Shown here: piece after piece, positions 17,685 through 26,938 of the stretch
Numbering within the stretch: the stretch's first letter is position 1
Layout of the letters: every line of letters starts with the position of its first letter
From: Desulfonema magnum
GTDB lineage: Bacteria; Desulfobacterota; Desulfobacteria; Desulfobacterales; 4be13
NCBI RefSeq assembly: GCF_017377395.1
Contig: NZ_CP061800.1
Coordinates: forward strand, 4,051,633-4,115,632
Reading direction: 5' to 3'
Length of the DNA stretch: 64,000 nucleotides
Position numbers and translations under genes: made by a program
The notes under the pieces: generated by a model
What the model was told of the DNA's origin: nothing
What the model saw: only the letters and a program-made list of their open reading frames with translations
The model's database searches: none

Positions 17685-17731
17685 TGGATCAACCCTCCTG
17701 AATTTTTTTCATGAAAAAGAAGACCTTTTAC

Positions 17732-18202
17732 TCAGGTTTTATCAAAACCAACATCTGTGTAATTAAATCCTTCGTGTTCAATTGTAATTGACTCAATCGC
17801 AATTGAGTTGTCATCTGCATCTAAGTCCGAGAGAGCCTGATAATCAGAAATCCAACAGTTGGACAGTTTAAATGTAATTGCTTCCGTTCCGTTCACATCA
17901 CACAAGATGATCTTTATGTCTTTTCGAAAATTATCTTTGTATTCGGCTCGCGGGTCAAGGGTGCCTGCCCATTCATGAAATTCTTTATCGTTGGTCAGCC
18001 CCCTCTCTATTGTCACCGGATCATAATTTGTCTGCCCCGGTGCGGATTTTATAAAGGGTTCCTCATTTCCATTGCGGTATTCAATGACATCTGTGGTATG
18101 ACTCATAGCACTGACGCTGTTTACGCCAGCAACCGTTTTCCCGTCCCATTCCACTTTGAAACGAAATGTTTTATAAGGATCTTTTCTCACTGCCTCCGCC
18201 AT
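17732..18202 (-). CDS. eCIS inner tube protein 1 (T4 gp19 family)
   Basis: This 156-aa protein is the shortest tube paralogue and lies directly after the sheath gene. 'KTFRFKVEWDGKTVAGVNSV', 'APGQTNYDPVTIERGLTNDK', 'CWISDYQALSDLDADDNSIA' and 'ITIEHEGFNY' match the family along the full length. In most eCIS the copy next to the sheath gene is the major tube subunit, so this is the best candidate here. Confidence 0.9.
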   Translation of the reverse strand: MAEAVRKDPYKTFRFKVEWDGKTVAGVNSVSAMSHTTDVIEYRNGNEEPFIKSAPGQTNYDPVTIERGLTNDKEFHEWAGTLDPRAEYKDNFRKDIKIILCDVNGTEAITFKLSNCWISDYQALSDLDADDNSIAIESITIEHEGFNYTDVGFDKT

Positions 18203-18234
18203 AATATTTCCCTCCGTCTGACAGAAATGAAAGT

Positions 18235-19758
18235 TTAAACCTGACCGGCCATTTGTTGTAATTTGATGACAATAAACTCAGCCGGTTTAAGCGGGGCAAA
18301 ACCGACAACAATATTTACAATTCCCCGGTTAATATCTTCCTGGATGGTTGTGTCAGCATCACATTTCACAAAATAAGCCTGGGCAGCATTTGTTCCCTGA
18401 AAAGCGCCCTTACGAAACAGATCGTGCATAAAAGAATTAATGGTATATCGGATATCAGACCACAACCGTTCATCATTTGGCTCAAAAACGGCAAATTGTG
18501 TGCCCCGATAAAGATTTTCCTCAATGTGAAGTGTCAGACGACGGACCGGAATATATTTAAATTCAGATGCCAACTGATCAGCACCTTTCAATGTGCGGGC
18601 ACCATAAATCACATTACCGACAACCGGAAAAGAGCGGAGACAGTTTATGCCAAGCGGATTCAAATGTCCCTGCTCACCATCAGACACATTAACGGAGAAT
18701 CCCTGAACCCCCATTAGGACAGCATTGGTTCCGGCAGGTGCCTTCCAAATACCTCGCTGTACGTCTGTCCGGGCAAACACGCCGGCAACAGCGCCGCAAG
18801 GGGCAAATTCCCGAATTCGGTTTTCCTGAAGCGGGTCTGGCATCAGCAGCCGGGGAAAGAAGATAGCTCCGTTTTCATGGGGCGCAAGTCCGGGGAGTCC
18901 TTTTTCGGCAGTTTCAACGTCAACCCATGCCTTTGGAGAGTCAACGATCAGCATGGCCCGCTTTTTCCTACACAGCGTTATTGCTTTGGATAATACAGCA
19001 ACCGGGGTGTCATCATCATCCGAAATGGGCGGGATACACACCAAATTGACAATGTCAACATCATTCAGGGCATAGATGCCGGTTTTTTTACTTTCACTCC
19101 CTGTATATTCATCCCCAGTCAGTTGGGTGCCGTCCGTACCGCCATCAAAAGCTGCCTGGGTGATTGCATTCGGCCTGGCGACAGGCAATGTTCCGGAAGA
19201 CACCCGGGCCAGTTTGGAGATTCCTGACAAAATATCATCTATCTGACGCGGACTTTCCTTTACAGAAATATTCCTGAACTCCTCAGCAGCTCCGCTTAAT
19301 GTGTCCGTAATTGTCAGGTTAAACAGGTCTCCGGCTTCAAGCCCGTATTGTGCCTCAAGTTCCGCAGACGTATTGTTATCAACAGTCACCTTTAAATTGT
19401 TGCCCCAGATGCCCTCATTGTTCGCCTCAAGCATCAGTTGCTCCGCACCTTCGCCAGTTCCGCAGGCAAGCGTCAGACCAGCTTTTGCCGCATTTTTGCA
19501 GAGTCGGATAATAACAGTGTCACCGCCGCCATTTTGAAAAAAATGCTGAACCGCATAACTCATTGTGCTATGACGCCAAAGACCGCCAAATTCGCGTTCA
19601 AACTGTCCGAAACTCTGAACCCGGATAGCTTTGTTGACAGAGCCTCGCTTGGCTCTGCCAATAAATGCGGTAACTGATGTGGCAGTTCCGGAAATAGTCC
19701 GACTACCGCTTGGAACTTCTTCAATATAGACGCCGGGATAAGCTAACTGAGCAGGCAT
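18235..19758 (-). CDS. eCIS contractile sheath protein
   Basis: This 507-aa protein is a phage-type tail sheath. The N-terminus 'LAYPGVYIEEVPSGSRTISG' is the classical sheath start. The C-terminal domain contains 'NPLGINCLRSFPVVGNVIYG' and 'RGTQFAVFEPNDERLWSDIR', and the end 'FAPLKPAEFIVIKLQQMAGQ' forms the arm that interlocks subunits. Afp carries three sheath genes, while this locus shows one. A strong ribosome-binding site (AGGAGG) lies upstream of the ATG. It is the first structural gene after the promoter at 20144-20172. Confidence 0.95.
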   Translation of the reverse strand: MPAQLAYPGVYIEEVPSGSRTISGTATSVTAFIGRAKRGSVNKAIRVQSFGQFEREFGGLWRHSTMSYAVQHFFQNGGGDTVIIRLCKNAAKAGLTLACGTGEGAEQLMLEANNEGIWGNNLKVTVDNNTSAELEAQYGLEAGDLFNLTITDTLSGAAEEFRNISVKESPRQIDDILSGISKLARVSSGTLPVARPNAITQAAFDGGTDGTQLTGDEYTGSESKKTGIYALNDVDIVNLVCIPPISDDDDTPVAVLSKAITLCRKKRAMLIVDSPKAWVDVETAEKGLPGLAPHENGAIFFPRLLMPDPLQENRIREFAPCGAVAGVFARTDVQRGIWKAPAGTNAVLMGVQGFSVNVSDGEQGHLNPLGINCLRSFPVVGNVIYGARTLKGADQLASEFKYIPVRRLTLHIEENLYRGTQFAVFEPNDERLWSDIRYTINSFMHDLFRKGAFQGTNAAQAYFVKCDADTTIQEDINRGIVNIVVGFAPLKPAEFIVIKLQQMAGQV

Positions 19759-20143
19759 GTCGTTCCTCCTAGCTTTTTGTATGAAAGTGTTTAGGTGTTA
19801 GATGTCAAGTCTCAGGAAAAACAGTGAAACTTTTATGTTTTGTTGTGACCGCAGAGTCAGAGCGGTTTTATATGAAAGGGTTAAGGGTTAAGAAAAATTG
19901 TAAAACTTTCATCATTCTTTTTTTAATCTTGAAAATTTATAATAGCAGCCTTCGCTTTTTTTTCTTTAACGCTTCAAACGGTTCTTGTCCGAGAAGGATG
20001 CTGGCCTTACAGACATTCTTTACGTTTTTTGGGATCAGGATGAGATAAATTTAGCAGTCTGATTCATCTGAGGGTGAAGGTCTTCTATGATTCAAGACAT
20101 TCCGAATAATGACGTAGATACTGCCAGAACCTAAATTACTTTT

Positions 20144-20172
20144 TTTATATACAGAGAAATTTTTCTTGTCAA
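20144..20172 (-). promoter_or_regulatory. sigma-70 promoter of the eCIS operon
   Basis: On the minus strand TTGACA (20172-20167) and TATAAA (20149-20144) are separated by exactly 17 bp. The -35 box is a perfect match to consensus and the -10 box differs at one position. It points at the sheath gene, with a leader of about 380 nt. The leader (19759-20137) has no gene; it contains the short direct words GTTAGGTGTTAG and AAGGGTTAAGGGTTAAG and nothing else that I can interpret. Confidence 0.6.
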
Positions 20173-20225
20173 GATAAAAAAATACTTGAGTTTTCGAAAA
20201 ATAGTTTACCTCTTTTTTAAGTACA

Positions 20226-20241
20226 TGGCATGATATTTGCT
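20226..20241 (+). promoter_or_regulatory. possible sigma-54 promoter
   Basis: TGGCATGATATTTGCT has the GG and GC pairs with the 10-nt spacing needed for sigma-54 (-24/-12), with one departure from TGGCAC. It points right, towards only a transposase remnant at 20302, so it may be fortuitous. Confidence 0.25.
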
Positions 20242-20301
20242 TTAAACATTTAACTTATTAAAATAATTCAATAAAAAATAATACTGGATTTTGAATGATA
20301 A

Positions 20302-20592
20302 ATGGGACTTGGAAGATTTGATCTCACTCTCGAAGCCATCGAACGTTTTGTCAATCTTTCCGGAATCGCCCTCGGAGTTCTTCAGTATCTTTCCCTGACC
20401 CGGGCTTCCGAGGTGTTGGGAAAATATGAAGGCTGGCTGAGAACAGCCTCCTCCGACTGTCCCTCGGAGGGCGTTGTGCGGAGTGTCATTCAGGCGGAAT
20501 TTCTGTCCTCTCTCGGCAAAGTTCCGGCTGACCGAACTTTGCGGATGATCCGGGGAAGAGGTCGTGAGACTTCGTCCGACATTGCCGCATGA
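20302..20592 (+). pseudogene. probable transposase C-terminal remnant
   Basis: This open frame has 96 codons. The run 'LEAIERFVNLSGIALGVLQY', then 'YEGWLRTASSDCPSEGVVRS', looks like the end of a DDE transposase, where a helix (IERFVNL-IALGLLQ) follows the last catalytic residue. A stop codon lies immediately before its ATG and there is no clear ribosome-binding site. No DDE residues or terminal repeats are present. It could also be a small unrelated protein. Confidence 0.4.
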
Positions 20593-21190
20593 GACTATAT
20601 ATATATAGGTATAAACATATTGCTGTCCGGTTACGAATTACTCAGTTTACTATCTAAAACTTTCTACTGTACAGTTCAAAACTTCGGAAACGTCTTCTTA
20701 TAAAATTTAATGATTAAATACCCGGACAAAAGTTTTTGTATATTTTTTCTGTCACACAGAGTCCGGCAGCCCTGGAAAAAACAGGTATCGGATTTTTTAT
20801 TTTTATACCAGTATGTTATCGCACTTCAGATATGTCATGAACAGTTTTTTTATTTTATTACTCATATTGCCGTCATTTCAAAAAAATATATGACCGTAAT
20901 GAATTACTTCTTTTTTCAATATAGTATTATATAATCATAAGATTATGCGGAATACGGATAACAAAATTATTTCGGAAATATAAGTAATTCGACATTGCCG
21001 GAAGTGTGTCTGAGTCCGTTATATGAAAATATGCAAAAACTTATGTACAGGTACTTATAACGGATTTAGGGGAGACCGGCTTGCGAACCTGCTGCAAATA
21101 TACCGCCCTTACAGGGCTTAGGCGGCCCTCTCCTAAATCCGTTATAATCGGAAAAATTTTTGTCCGGATACTTAAAGGCGTTGCCAAGTA
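20593..21190. repeat. AT-rich intergenic region with nested inverted repeats
   Basis: No gene is seen here. At 21034-21055 there is a right-end sequence of the TAAGTACC MITE type (AACTTATGTACAGGTACTTA), followed at 21057-21146 by a palindrome bounded by TAACGGATTTAGGGGAGA and its complement, then a left-like end ATTTTTGTCCGGATACTTA to 21175. This looks like one MITE that has been invaded by another palindromic repeat. A further fragment, AAATACCCGGACAAAAGTTT, is at 20714. Confidence 0.6.
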
Positions 21191-22492
21191 TCAGAAACTA
21201 TACCGGACAGCCAGGTAAAGATTCGTATTATTCCGGAACTGGGCAAAAAAGGTATAAGGCTCATCACCGAAAAAGATATTGCCTCCGGTTTCCAGTGCGA
21301 TTTTGTCCGAATACTTGTAATGAATATGGGGACGGAGATAGGCATCCTCATCACTCGGTGAATAATATCCGGACAGCCCCAGCTCCAGGTTCTGATTCAT
21401 CAGCAATTTTGTTAATTGCAGAGTGATGACGTGCCTGTAGCGATCCCGGGCCGCACCGCCGGCCAGGTTTTCTTCGTAGTTATCATAATTCAGCAGCTGC
21501 TCAATATAATACTGCAACGTAGCATTCAGGTCTTTTCCGATATCCTGTGTATAGCCGGCCAAATACCGCATTTCTGAATTATCCACCAGTGAGTCTGAGC
21601 CGCTTTCATCATCAGCGGACTGATACCAGGCAAGCTCAATATTTCCGATTCCCGCCCCTACCTGTCCGCGTGCGCTGGCACCGTAAACATTCAGCTTGGG
21701 AAAAATGGCGAGTCCTGATGATGTCTCGCCCCCGGGACGCTTCCAGAATCCTCTGTAACCATACAGGGCCAGTTCATAATTACGGATGTTCTTATAAACA
21801 CGAACCGCAATCTCATCATCCTGAAACCAGCGATCAGGTCTGTCCGAAGTCACCATGGCATCCTGGCCGGCCCGTGTCTGTTCTGTTCCGTTCCAGTAAG
21901 AAACATATTCCCCTGTGATGTACCGGTCCGAGTCAAATTGCGGCGTATAGACCATATCAATATTCACCAGGTCTGTAAAAAATCCGAATTTCGCAGCATC
22001 AGACGGCGCTTTGAGATATTCCGCATCCCTGCCGATAAAAAAGGATTGCCAGTCCTTGGGGAACAGGTCGTTTAAGAACACCAAATCCCCGGTTCCCCAA
22101 GTCAGAATCTGCCGGCCGATTTTCACATCCAGAAAATCCGTGGGTCTTGAGAAAATCCATGCTTCACGGATGTCGTAATGGCCTTTTTCTGTGACACCGT
22201 CCCCCCACACATCCCCTTTATATTTGAAATCTGCCCAGTCATTGCAGGTAAAAACTTCGGCCTGCAAACGGGCTTCCATGACAGAGATATCTTTTTCATA
22301 TGGGTCGTTCTGGATACGGCATCCCGCTCGCATCTCACAGAATCCGTGTATCTCAGGCCGCGAAAACTGATCCCATAAAGCATCCGGATTTTCTTCCTCT
22401 GCCTGACCTGGCTGTGTCAGAAAACTCAGAGCCAGCAGAAAGCTCAGATTTAAAATCTTCCAGAATTTGCTGTTCTTTTTATCGCATTGCAT
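21191..22492 (-). CDS. outer-membrane beta-barrel protein of an RND export cluster
   Basis: This 433-aa protein has a signal peptide (hydrophobic 'ILNLSFLLALSFLTQPGQA', cleavage before EEEN) and then an all-beta sequence of alternating strands ending in aromatic 'YLAVRYSF', the C-terminal signal for outer-membrane insertion. 'KIGRQILTWGTGDLVFLNDL' is typical of DUF1302/alginate-porin-like barrels. It overlaps the LolA-like gene by 14 bp and follows the MMPL gene, so the three form one unit. The likely role is an outer-membrane channel or acceptor for a hydrophobic substrate moved by the pump. Confidence 0.75.
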   Translation of the reverse strand: MQCDKKNSKFWKILNLSFLLALSFLTQPGQAEEENPDALWDQFSRPEIHGFCEMRAGCRIQNDPYEKDISVMEARLQAEVFTCNDWADFKYKGDVWGDGVTEKGHYDIREAWIFSRPTDFLDVKIGRQILTWGTGDLVFLNDLFPKDWQSFFIGRDAEYLKAPSDAAKFGFFTDLVNIDMVYTPQFDSDRYITGEYVSYWNGTEQTRAGQDAMVTSDRPDRWFQDDEIAVRVYKNIRNYELALYGYRGFWKRPGGETSSGLAIFPKLNVYGASARGQVGAGIGNIELAWYQSADDESGSDSLVDNSEMRYLAGYTQDIGKDLNATLQYYIEQLLNYDNYEENLAGGAARDRYRHVITLQLTKLLMNQNLELGLSGYYSPSDEDAYLRPHIHYKYSDKIALETGGNIFFGDEPYTFFAQFRNNTNLYLAVRYSF

Positions 22493-23309
22493 TTCTCGGG
22501 GGCCTTCTCAGATAGCGTTCCGTAAAAATTTTATCGTCGAGTCCGATATTGTATCGGACATTGGAAAAAGTCATTTCGCTCTTGGTGCCATTTTCCATAT
22601 CTTTGGCCGAGGATCGGATTACCGTGGGATAGATCACCTTTTTTCCGTTTTCCTCGGCTTCGATATTCTCCACTTTTTTAGACTCAATAATGCGGCAGCA
22701 CCTCTTATCTTTTTTGAAATATTCTATCTTCATCGGTATAAACGTCTTTTTGTCAATATAGGCGACGTAGTATTCAAATTCCACACTATCAGGTACTTTA
22801 GGAATATTTTTGATCACATAATATTCGTCAGTTGTCCGGATCAGTTCGTGAGTATCTTCGGTGATGTTCCGGCCGGAAATATCTTCATACAAAAAATCTG
22901 ATCCGACAAAACTGGTGCGTTTGTCACTGGCTGCAATTCGTTTGACCAAATCCAGGCTTGGCATATAAAGCCAGCGGTCATCGTCTTTTTCCAAAGCCGC
23001 ATGTTTATGCACCATGAAAACCATCTTCCGAACATCCGCGGGTGATTGGAAATAAACAAAATACTGCTGATCCCCGTCTTTTTCGCCAACATCCTTGCGG
23101 AGCATGTTGAACGCCCGCTCGCGTGTGCGGCCCTGTTTGTCGGTGATCACCATGGTCACTTTGCCTTTGCCGTCCGCTCCCTGATACAGGGAGGCATGGT
23201 TGGCTTTGCGGACGATATCCTCAACTGTCAAAGCTTCTTGCATCTCTTCCGTAAATCCGTTCGTAAAAAATACCAACACCAGAAATGCTGCAATAATTAT
23301 TTTTCTCAT
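22479..23309 (-). CDS. outer membrane lipoprotein-sorting (LolA-like) periplasmic protein
   Basis: This 276-aa protein has a signal peptide ('IIIAAFLVLVFFTNGFTEE') and the pattern of the outer-membrane lipoprotein-sorting family: 'KGKVTMVITDKQGRTRERAF', 'YFVYFQSPADVRKMVFMVHK' and 'DDRWLYMPSLDLVKRIAASD', then 'SFVGSDFLYEDISGR'. These proteins have the LolA/LolB half-barrel fold that carries lipids. Genes of this type are often paired with MMPL/RND pumps, as here. It likely ferries a lipid-like substrate from the pump to the outer membrane. Confidence 0.8.
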   Translation of the reverse strand: MRKIIIAAFLVLVFFTNGFTEEMQEALTVEDIVRKANHASLYQGADGKGKVTMVITDKQGRTRERAFNMLRKDVGEKDGDQQYFVYFQSPADVRKMVFMVHKHAALEKDDDRWLYMPSLDLVKRIAASDKRTSFVGSDFLYEDISGRNITEDTHELIRTTDEYYVIKNIPKVPDSVEFEYYVAYIDKKTFIPMKIEYFKKDKRCCRIIESKKVENIEAEENGKKVIYPTVIRSSAKDMENGTKSEMTFSNVRYNIGLDDKIFTERYLRRPPRNAMR

Positions 23310-23338
23310 TTTACTCCTCTCTTTCGTTATTGTCCGAA

Positions 23339-23512
23339 CCTTGATTAATTGCCCGAACCATGATTAAAGGATTTAAGGATTTTCATGATTTGTGTCTCTT
23401 GGCCCGATAGCCTGAATCCATTGTCATAATGAGTCAGGCAGAACTGAAATCATGGAAATCTTTTAATCCTTTAATCAGGGTTCAGACAATTTAATCAGGG
23501 TTCAGACAGCGT
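23339..23512. repeat. inverted repeat between pump and LolA-like genes
   Basis: ATGATTAAAGGATTTAAGG near 23361 faces CTTTTAATCCTTTAATCAGG near 23460, and the flanks repeat TTGATTAATTG/CAATTTAATCAGGG. The outer words CCGAACC and GGTTCAGAC also pair. The whole can form a long hairpin of about 170 nt between 23531 and 23309; it could attenuate transcription within the operon. Confidence 0.6.
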
Positions 23513-23530
23513 GACCATACAAAAGCCTAT

Positions 23531-26218
23531 TCAGTTACAGCCAACAGACTTGCTCTCGAAATTGGGAGATGCGACTGTCTTGATATCCGGCTTTTCAACC
23601 TTCCTGAAAAACCATTTTTTTGCTACGGTTAAAATCGCCGGCAAAACCAGCAATGTGATAAGACCCGAAGCAGACAGAATCACGAACAGCATAATCCCCG
23701 TTGTTTTATACGGAATCAGCGGTGCCACCAGCAGCGGCAAAAATCCGATGGCGATGACCAGCACATTCCGGCTGATGGCCCGGGCCGGTTCGCCGAACAT
23801 TTTCGGAACCACTGCTTTCCACGAGCCTTGTTCCTGATACGCCACACGGCTGCGTTCCAGAAAGTGGATGGCAAAGTCAACGGCCATGCCAATGGACAAG
23901 GCGCTCAGAACCGCAATGGGCAGATCATAATCCTTGCCGATGATTCCGGTAATCCCGTAAATCGCCACAAGGGTGATGGTGAGCGGAACCATGCACAACA
24001 TCCCCCACAGGGCTGAACGAAACAGCACAGACATCATGACAAAGACGATCAGAAAACTCCCGAGAAACGAATTCAGAAATCCCCAGACCAGTTTATCCTC
24101 CAAAACAAGATTGATATAGTGCAGACCGGCCCAGCGATACGACAGTTCTGCTGGCGGCTCATGATCCCTGAAATACGCATCAGCAGCCCTGACAGCGGCC
24201 TTTGTGTTCATACTGTCGCCAGTTGTGAACTGCATCTGAATACTGGTCCGCATATAGTCCGGCGTGACCAGATGCCACAGATCATTGGGTCGGTGGCTTT
24301 GCTGAAACTGCATATAGCATTCGGCAACCCCCTGCAACTTCTCAGGGATACGGAAATTTTCAGGTCTGCCGTCTGTCAGTTCCTGGTTGACTTTGCGAAC
24401 CACATCCGCAACCGAGGTGCTTTTGCCGATCAGACCGGCGTTTTCCATATATGCCTGAAACCCGGCCATATACGCCAGTATCTCAGGCTGTTTGAATGTC
24501 CTGAGCTTTTCTTTTTCAATTCCGAAAAAATTCTGCAATTCCTGCCACGCATAGTATGTCTCATCCGAAGTATCCGCGGATATTTTCTCAATATGTTCAA
24601 TCACTGAATTCAGGAAATCTTCGAGTGTGTCGTTCTCCCGTGCAAAATCAGGAAGTTTCTGAACCAAAGCTTCCGCCAATCCCGGGGCATTTTCATACTC
24701 ATTCATAACCTCACGGGCATAGTGCGTCAGGTCTTTCCCGATTTTCTGAATATCCTGTTTCTTTGCTTTTCCGGGTAGTTTTCCTTCAAGTATCAGGTAA
24801 GCGGTGTAGGTTCCGCCAAAATGCTTGTTCAAGGCGATATCAGCCTTGCGGATCGGATGGCTTTTGATAAAGCGCTTGGCATAGTTGTCATTGATCTGGA
24901 TTTGTGTGATCCCCCAGACCGCCACAGCCGCCAGAATAAGAAAAACTCCCAGAAGCGGTTTCGCATAATTGTAGGACAGTCGCCCCATTGCCCCCAATAC
25001 CCGCGTCAGCCAGTTCTGCTTTTTCTCCTCGTGCGCGGACAATCCGAAATTCTCCAGCTTTTGTTCAGGAATCATCATAATATATGCCGGTACAAACAGA
25101 ATCGTAACCAGCCATGCGATCATCACTCCGATACTGAGAAACGCGCCAAAGATCCGTGCCGGCGGGATGGGAGCCAATGTCAGTGAGAGAAACCCGGCCG
25201 CTGTCGTCAGGGACGTATAAAGCATGGGCGCAAACAGGGTGTTCATGACTTCCTTTATCGTTTCCTTACGTCCCTTTTCTTTGGTATAGACATCAAAAAA
25301 TTCCGAGAGAACGTGTACCGAATCCACCATGGCAATGGACATCAGAAAAATCGGCAGCATGGAACTCAGGATATGCACCGGAAACCCGAGCGCGATCATC
25401 AGTCCCATTGAGGAAATAATTGAAACGGTTGCAATGATCATTGGCAGGATGATTATCACCCCCTTGCGAAAAAACAGCATGAGCAGTCCGAAAATAAGGG
25501 CCATGGCCAGCGGTGACGCTGTTCCCATCTGAGTGAACATCTCCACGCCAATGGCTCCCTCGGCCACGGGCAGCCCGGTAATATGATACTCCTCATCTCC
25601 GCCCAGTTCTCCTATTTTCTTACGCAGCGAGGTGTAAACCTGATAACTCAGCATCTTGTCCGTGAGCGGCAGATAAACACACAATGCCTTGCCATCTTCT
25701 GAGACCATCTGACCTCTGAGCAGGGGATTTGAGAGCGCCTTGTCCCGAATTGCCAAAGCCTCTTTCCTGGTCTCCGGGGGCCGGGGCATCAGCCATTCGA
25801 ATCTGATCACTCCGGGTCCCCCCTGAGTCATATGATCCACCAGTGACGGTGCGATCATGTCCACCTCGATGACACCGGCGGTCTGTCCAGGATTTTTCTC
25901 ATCACGCCAGCGAAGTGTCTTGGCAAATTCGGTCAGTTCATAAATGTGACGCAGGGTTTTCGGGTTAAACACGCCATCAGGATCATGCTCGTTGATAATC
26001 CCCAGCACAACAATTTCACTGAGATCAAAGGCTTTTTTGGTCTTGTTGTGAAAAACGCGGGCAGGTTCGTCTTTCTCAAGCATGTTCTCAGGATCCGTAT
26101 CCATTGTGACCAGTGGAAAAAATGCGCCGGTAATGAGCGTAAACAGAACCATCACAAATGTGACCAGTTTATAATGACTGACCGAAATGTCTGCCAACTT
26201 GTTTTTGAATGTTTTCAT
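23531..26218 (-). CDS. RND superfamily exporter, MMPL family
   Basis: This 895-aa inner-membrane transporter has two MMPL halves, each with a large periplasmic loop. Transmembrane helix 1 lies near residues 17-37. A first helix bundle follows near 225-370 ('MALIFGLLMLFFRKGVIIIL', with 'SMAMVDSVHVL'-type D in helix 4 read as IAMVDSVHVLSEFFD). A second bundle lies near 715-875 ('LSALSIGMAVDFAIHFLERS'). The Asp residues in these fourth helices are the proton-relay positions of the family. Lipids or other hydrophobic molecules are the usual substrates. The operon partners are the LolA-like and beta-barrel proteins, giving a complete envelope-spanning route. Confidence 0.85.
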   Translation of the reverse strand: MKTFKNKLADISVSHYKLVTFVMVLFTLITGAFFPLVTMDTDPENMLEKDEPARVFHNKTKKAFDLSEIVVLGIINEHDPDGVFNPKTLRHIYELTEFAKTLRWRDEKNPGQTAGVIEVDMIAPSLVDHMTQGGPGVIRFEWLMPRPPETRKEALAIRDKALSNPLLRGQMVSEDGKALCVYLPLTDKMLSYQVYTSLRKKIGELGGDEEYHITGLPVAEGAIGVEMFTQMGTASPLAMALIFGLLMLFFRKGVIIILPMIIATVSIISSMGLMIALGFPVHILSSMLPIFLMSIAMVDSVHVLSEFFDVYTKEKGRKETIKEVMNTLFAPMLYTSLTTAAGFLSLTLAPIPPARIFGAFLSIGVMIAWLVTILFVPAYIMMIPEQKLENFGLSAHEEKKQNWLTRVLGAMGRLSYNYAKPLLGVFLILAAVAVWGITQIQINDNYAKRFIKSHPIRKADIALNKHFGGTYTAYLILEGKLPGKAKKQDIQKIGKDLTHYAREVMNEYENAPGLAEALVQKLPDFARENDTLEDFLNSVIEHIEKISADTSDETYYAWQELQNFFGIEKEKLRTFKQPEILAYMAGFQAYMENAGLIGKSTSVADVVRKVNQELTDGRPENFRIPEKLQGVAECYMQFQQSHRPNDLWHLVTPDYMRTSIQMQFTTGDSMNTKAAVRAADAYFRDHEPPAELSYRWAGLHYINLVLEDKLVWGFLNSFLGSFLIVFVMMSVLFRSALWGMLCMVPLTITLVAIYGITGIIGKDYDLPIAVLSALSIGMAVDFAIHFLERSRVAYQEQGSWKAVVPKMFGEPARAISRNVLVIAIGFLPLLVAPLIPYKTTGIMLFVILSASGLITLLVLPAILTVAKKWFFRKVEKPDIKTVASPNFESKSVGCN

Positions 26219-26938
26219 TTCTGTCCTCCCCTAAAAAATTTTGTGATTAAAAAATTCAGTTTTGCAGATCCGCACCGGGCGGATCATCTGTCTGAACCGG
26301 ATATATTATTAAATAGCTTAACTATATGGGCAAAAAAATATCCTTATTTCTCGTTCCCATGGTTTGCGTCACTGCCATTAAGTTAAGGAGAGTATCTCTC
26401 CGATAATGATCTGATTTCATATAGTTATATCTGTTATCAGAAAAATTTTGCCCTTAACTTAATGGCAGTGATGCTTTGCCTATGAACGAGATCGAAATGT
26501 CCTATTATTAAGCATCTTAACTATATGGGCAAAAAAATATCCTTATTTCTCGTTCCCATGGTTTGCGTTGGAATGCCTTTCGGACGCTTCACGTCCCGGA
26601 TACGTTGTGGAATAAGGGCGCAAAGCACCCCTTCTGTATTCTCATGTGAAGCATGAAAATTAGATCAAATCGCCATGTTGTTAAGCAGCTTAACTATTTG
26701 GGCAAAAAATATCCGGTAATGTTCTAAAAGTGGAGCTAAATTTTTTAACCCTCTGAATCAATTTGGCAAATATCGGAACAAGTCCAGTTTTAGAACACCA
26801 CCAAATATCCTTATTTCTCGTTTCCACGCTTCGCGTGGGAATGCTCGCGTCCCAGACATCTGTCGGAATAAGGACGCGAAGCGTGGGAACGAGATTGACG
26901 ATATCGCTGAGAGACTTTTTCCATCTGCTGTCTCTGAC
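26219..26938. repeat. intergenic repeat cluster (GGGCAAAAAAATATCC and REP palindromes)
   Basis: No gene is seen in these 720 bp. A unit with TTAACTATATGGGCAAAAAA, then ATATCCTTATTTCTCGTTCC, recurs at about 26316, 26518 and 26689. REP-like palindromes built on TTTCCACGCTTCGCGTGGGA and GGACGCGAAGCGTGGGAACG lie at 26819-26892. The inverted pair CTTAATGGCAGTGA / TCACTGCCATTAAG spans 26369-26471. An 88-bp MITE has inserted into one unit at 26715. Confidence 0.7.
26715..26802. mobile_element. 88-bp MITE, copy 1, with 8-bp target duplication
   Basis: The ends GGTAATGTTCTAAAAGTGGA and TCCAGTTTTAGAACACCACC are 20-bp imperfect inverted repeats. The 8-mer AAATATCC flanks both sides (26707-26714 and 26803-26810). 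Removing the element and one 8-mer restores the repeat unit seen at 26316 and 26518, which proves the insertion. Further copies lie at 33685 and 34227. Confidence 0.92.

Noticed and set aside
20226..20241. Sigma-54-like promoter as driver of a real operon
   Set aside because: It points away from the eCIS and only towards a likely transposase remnant; kept only as a low-confidence site.
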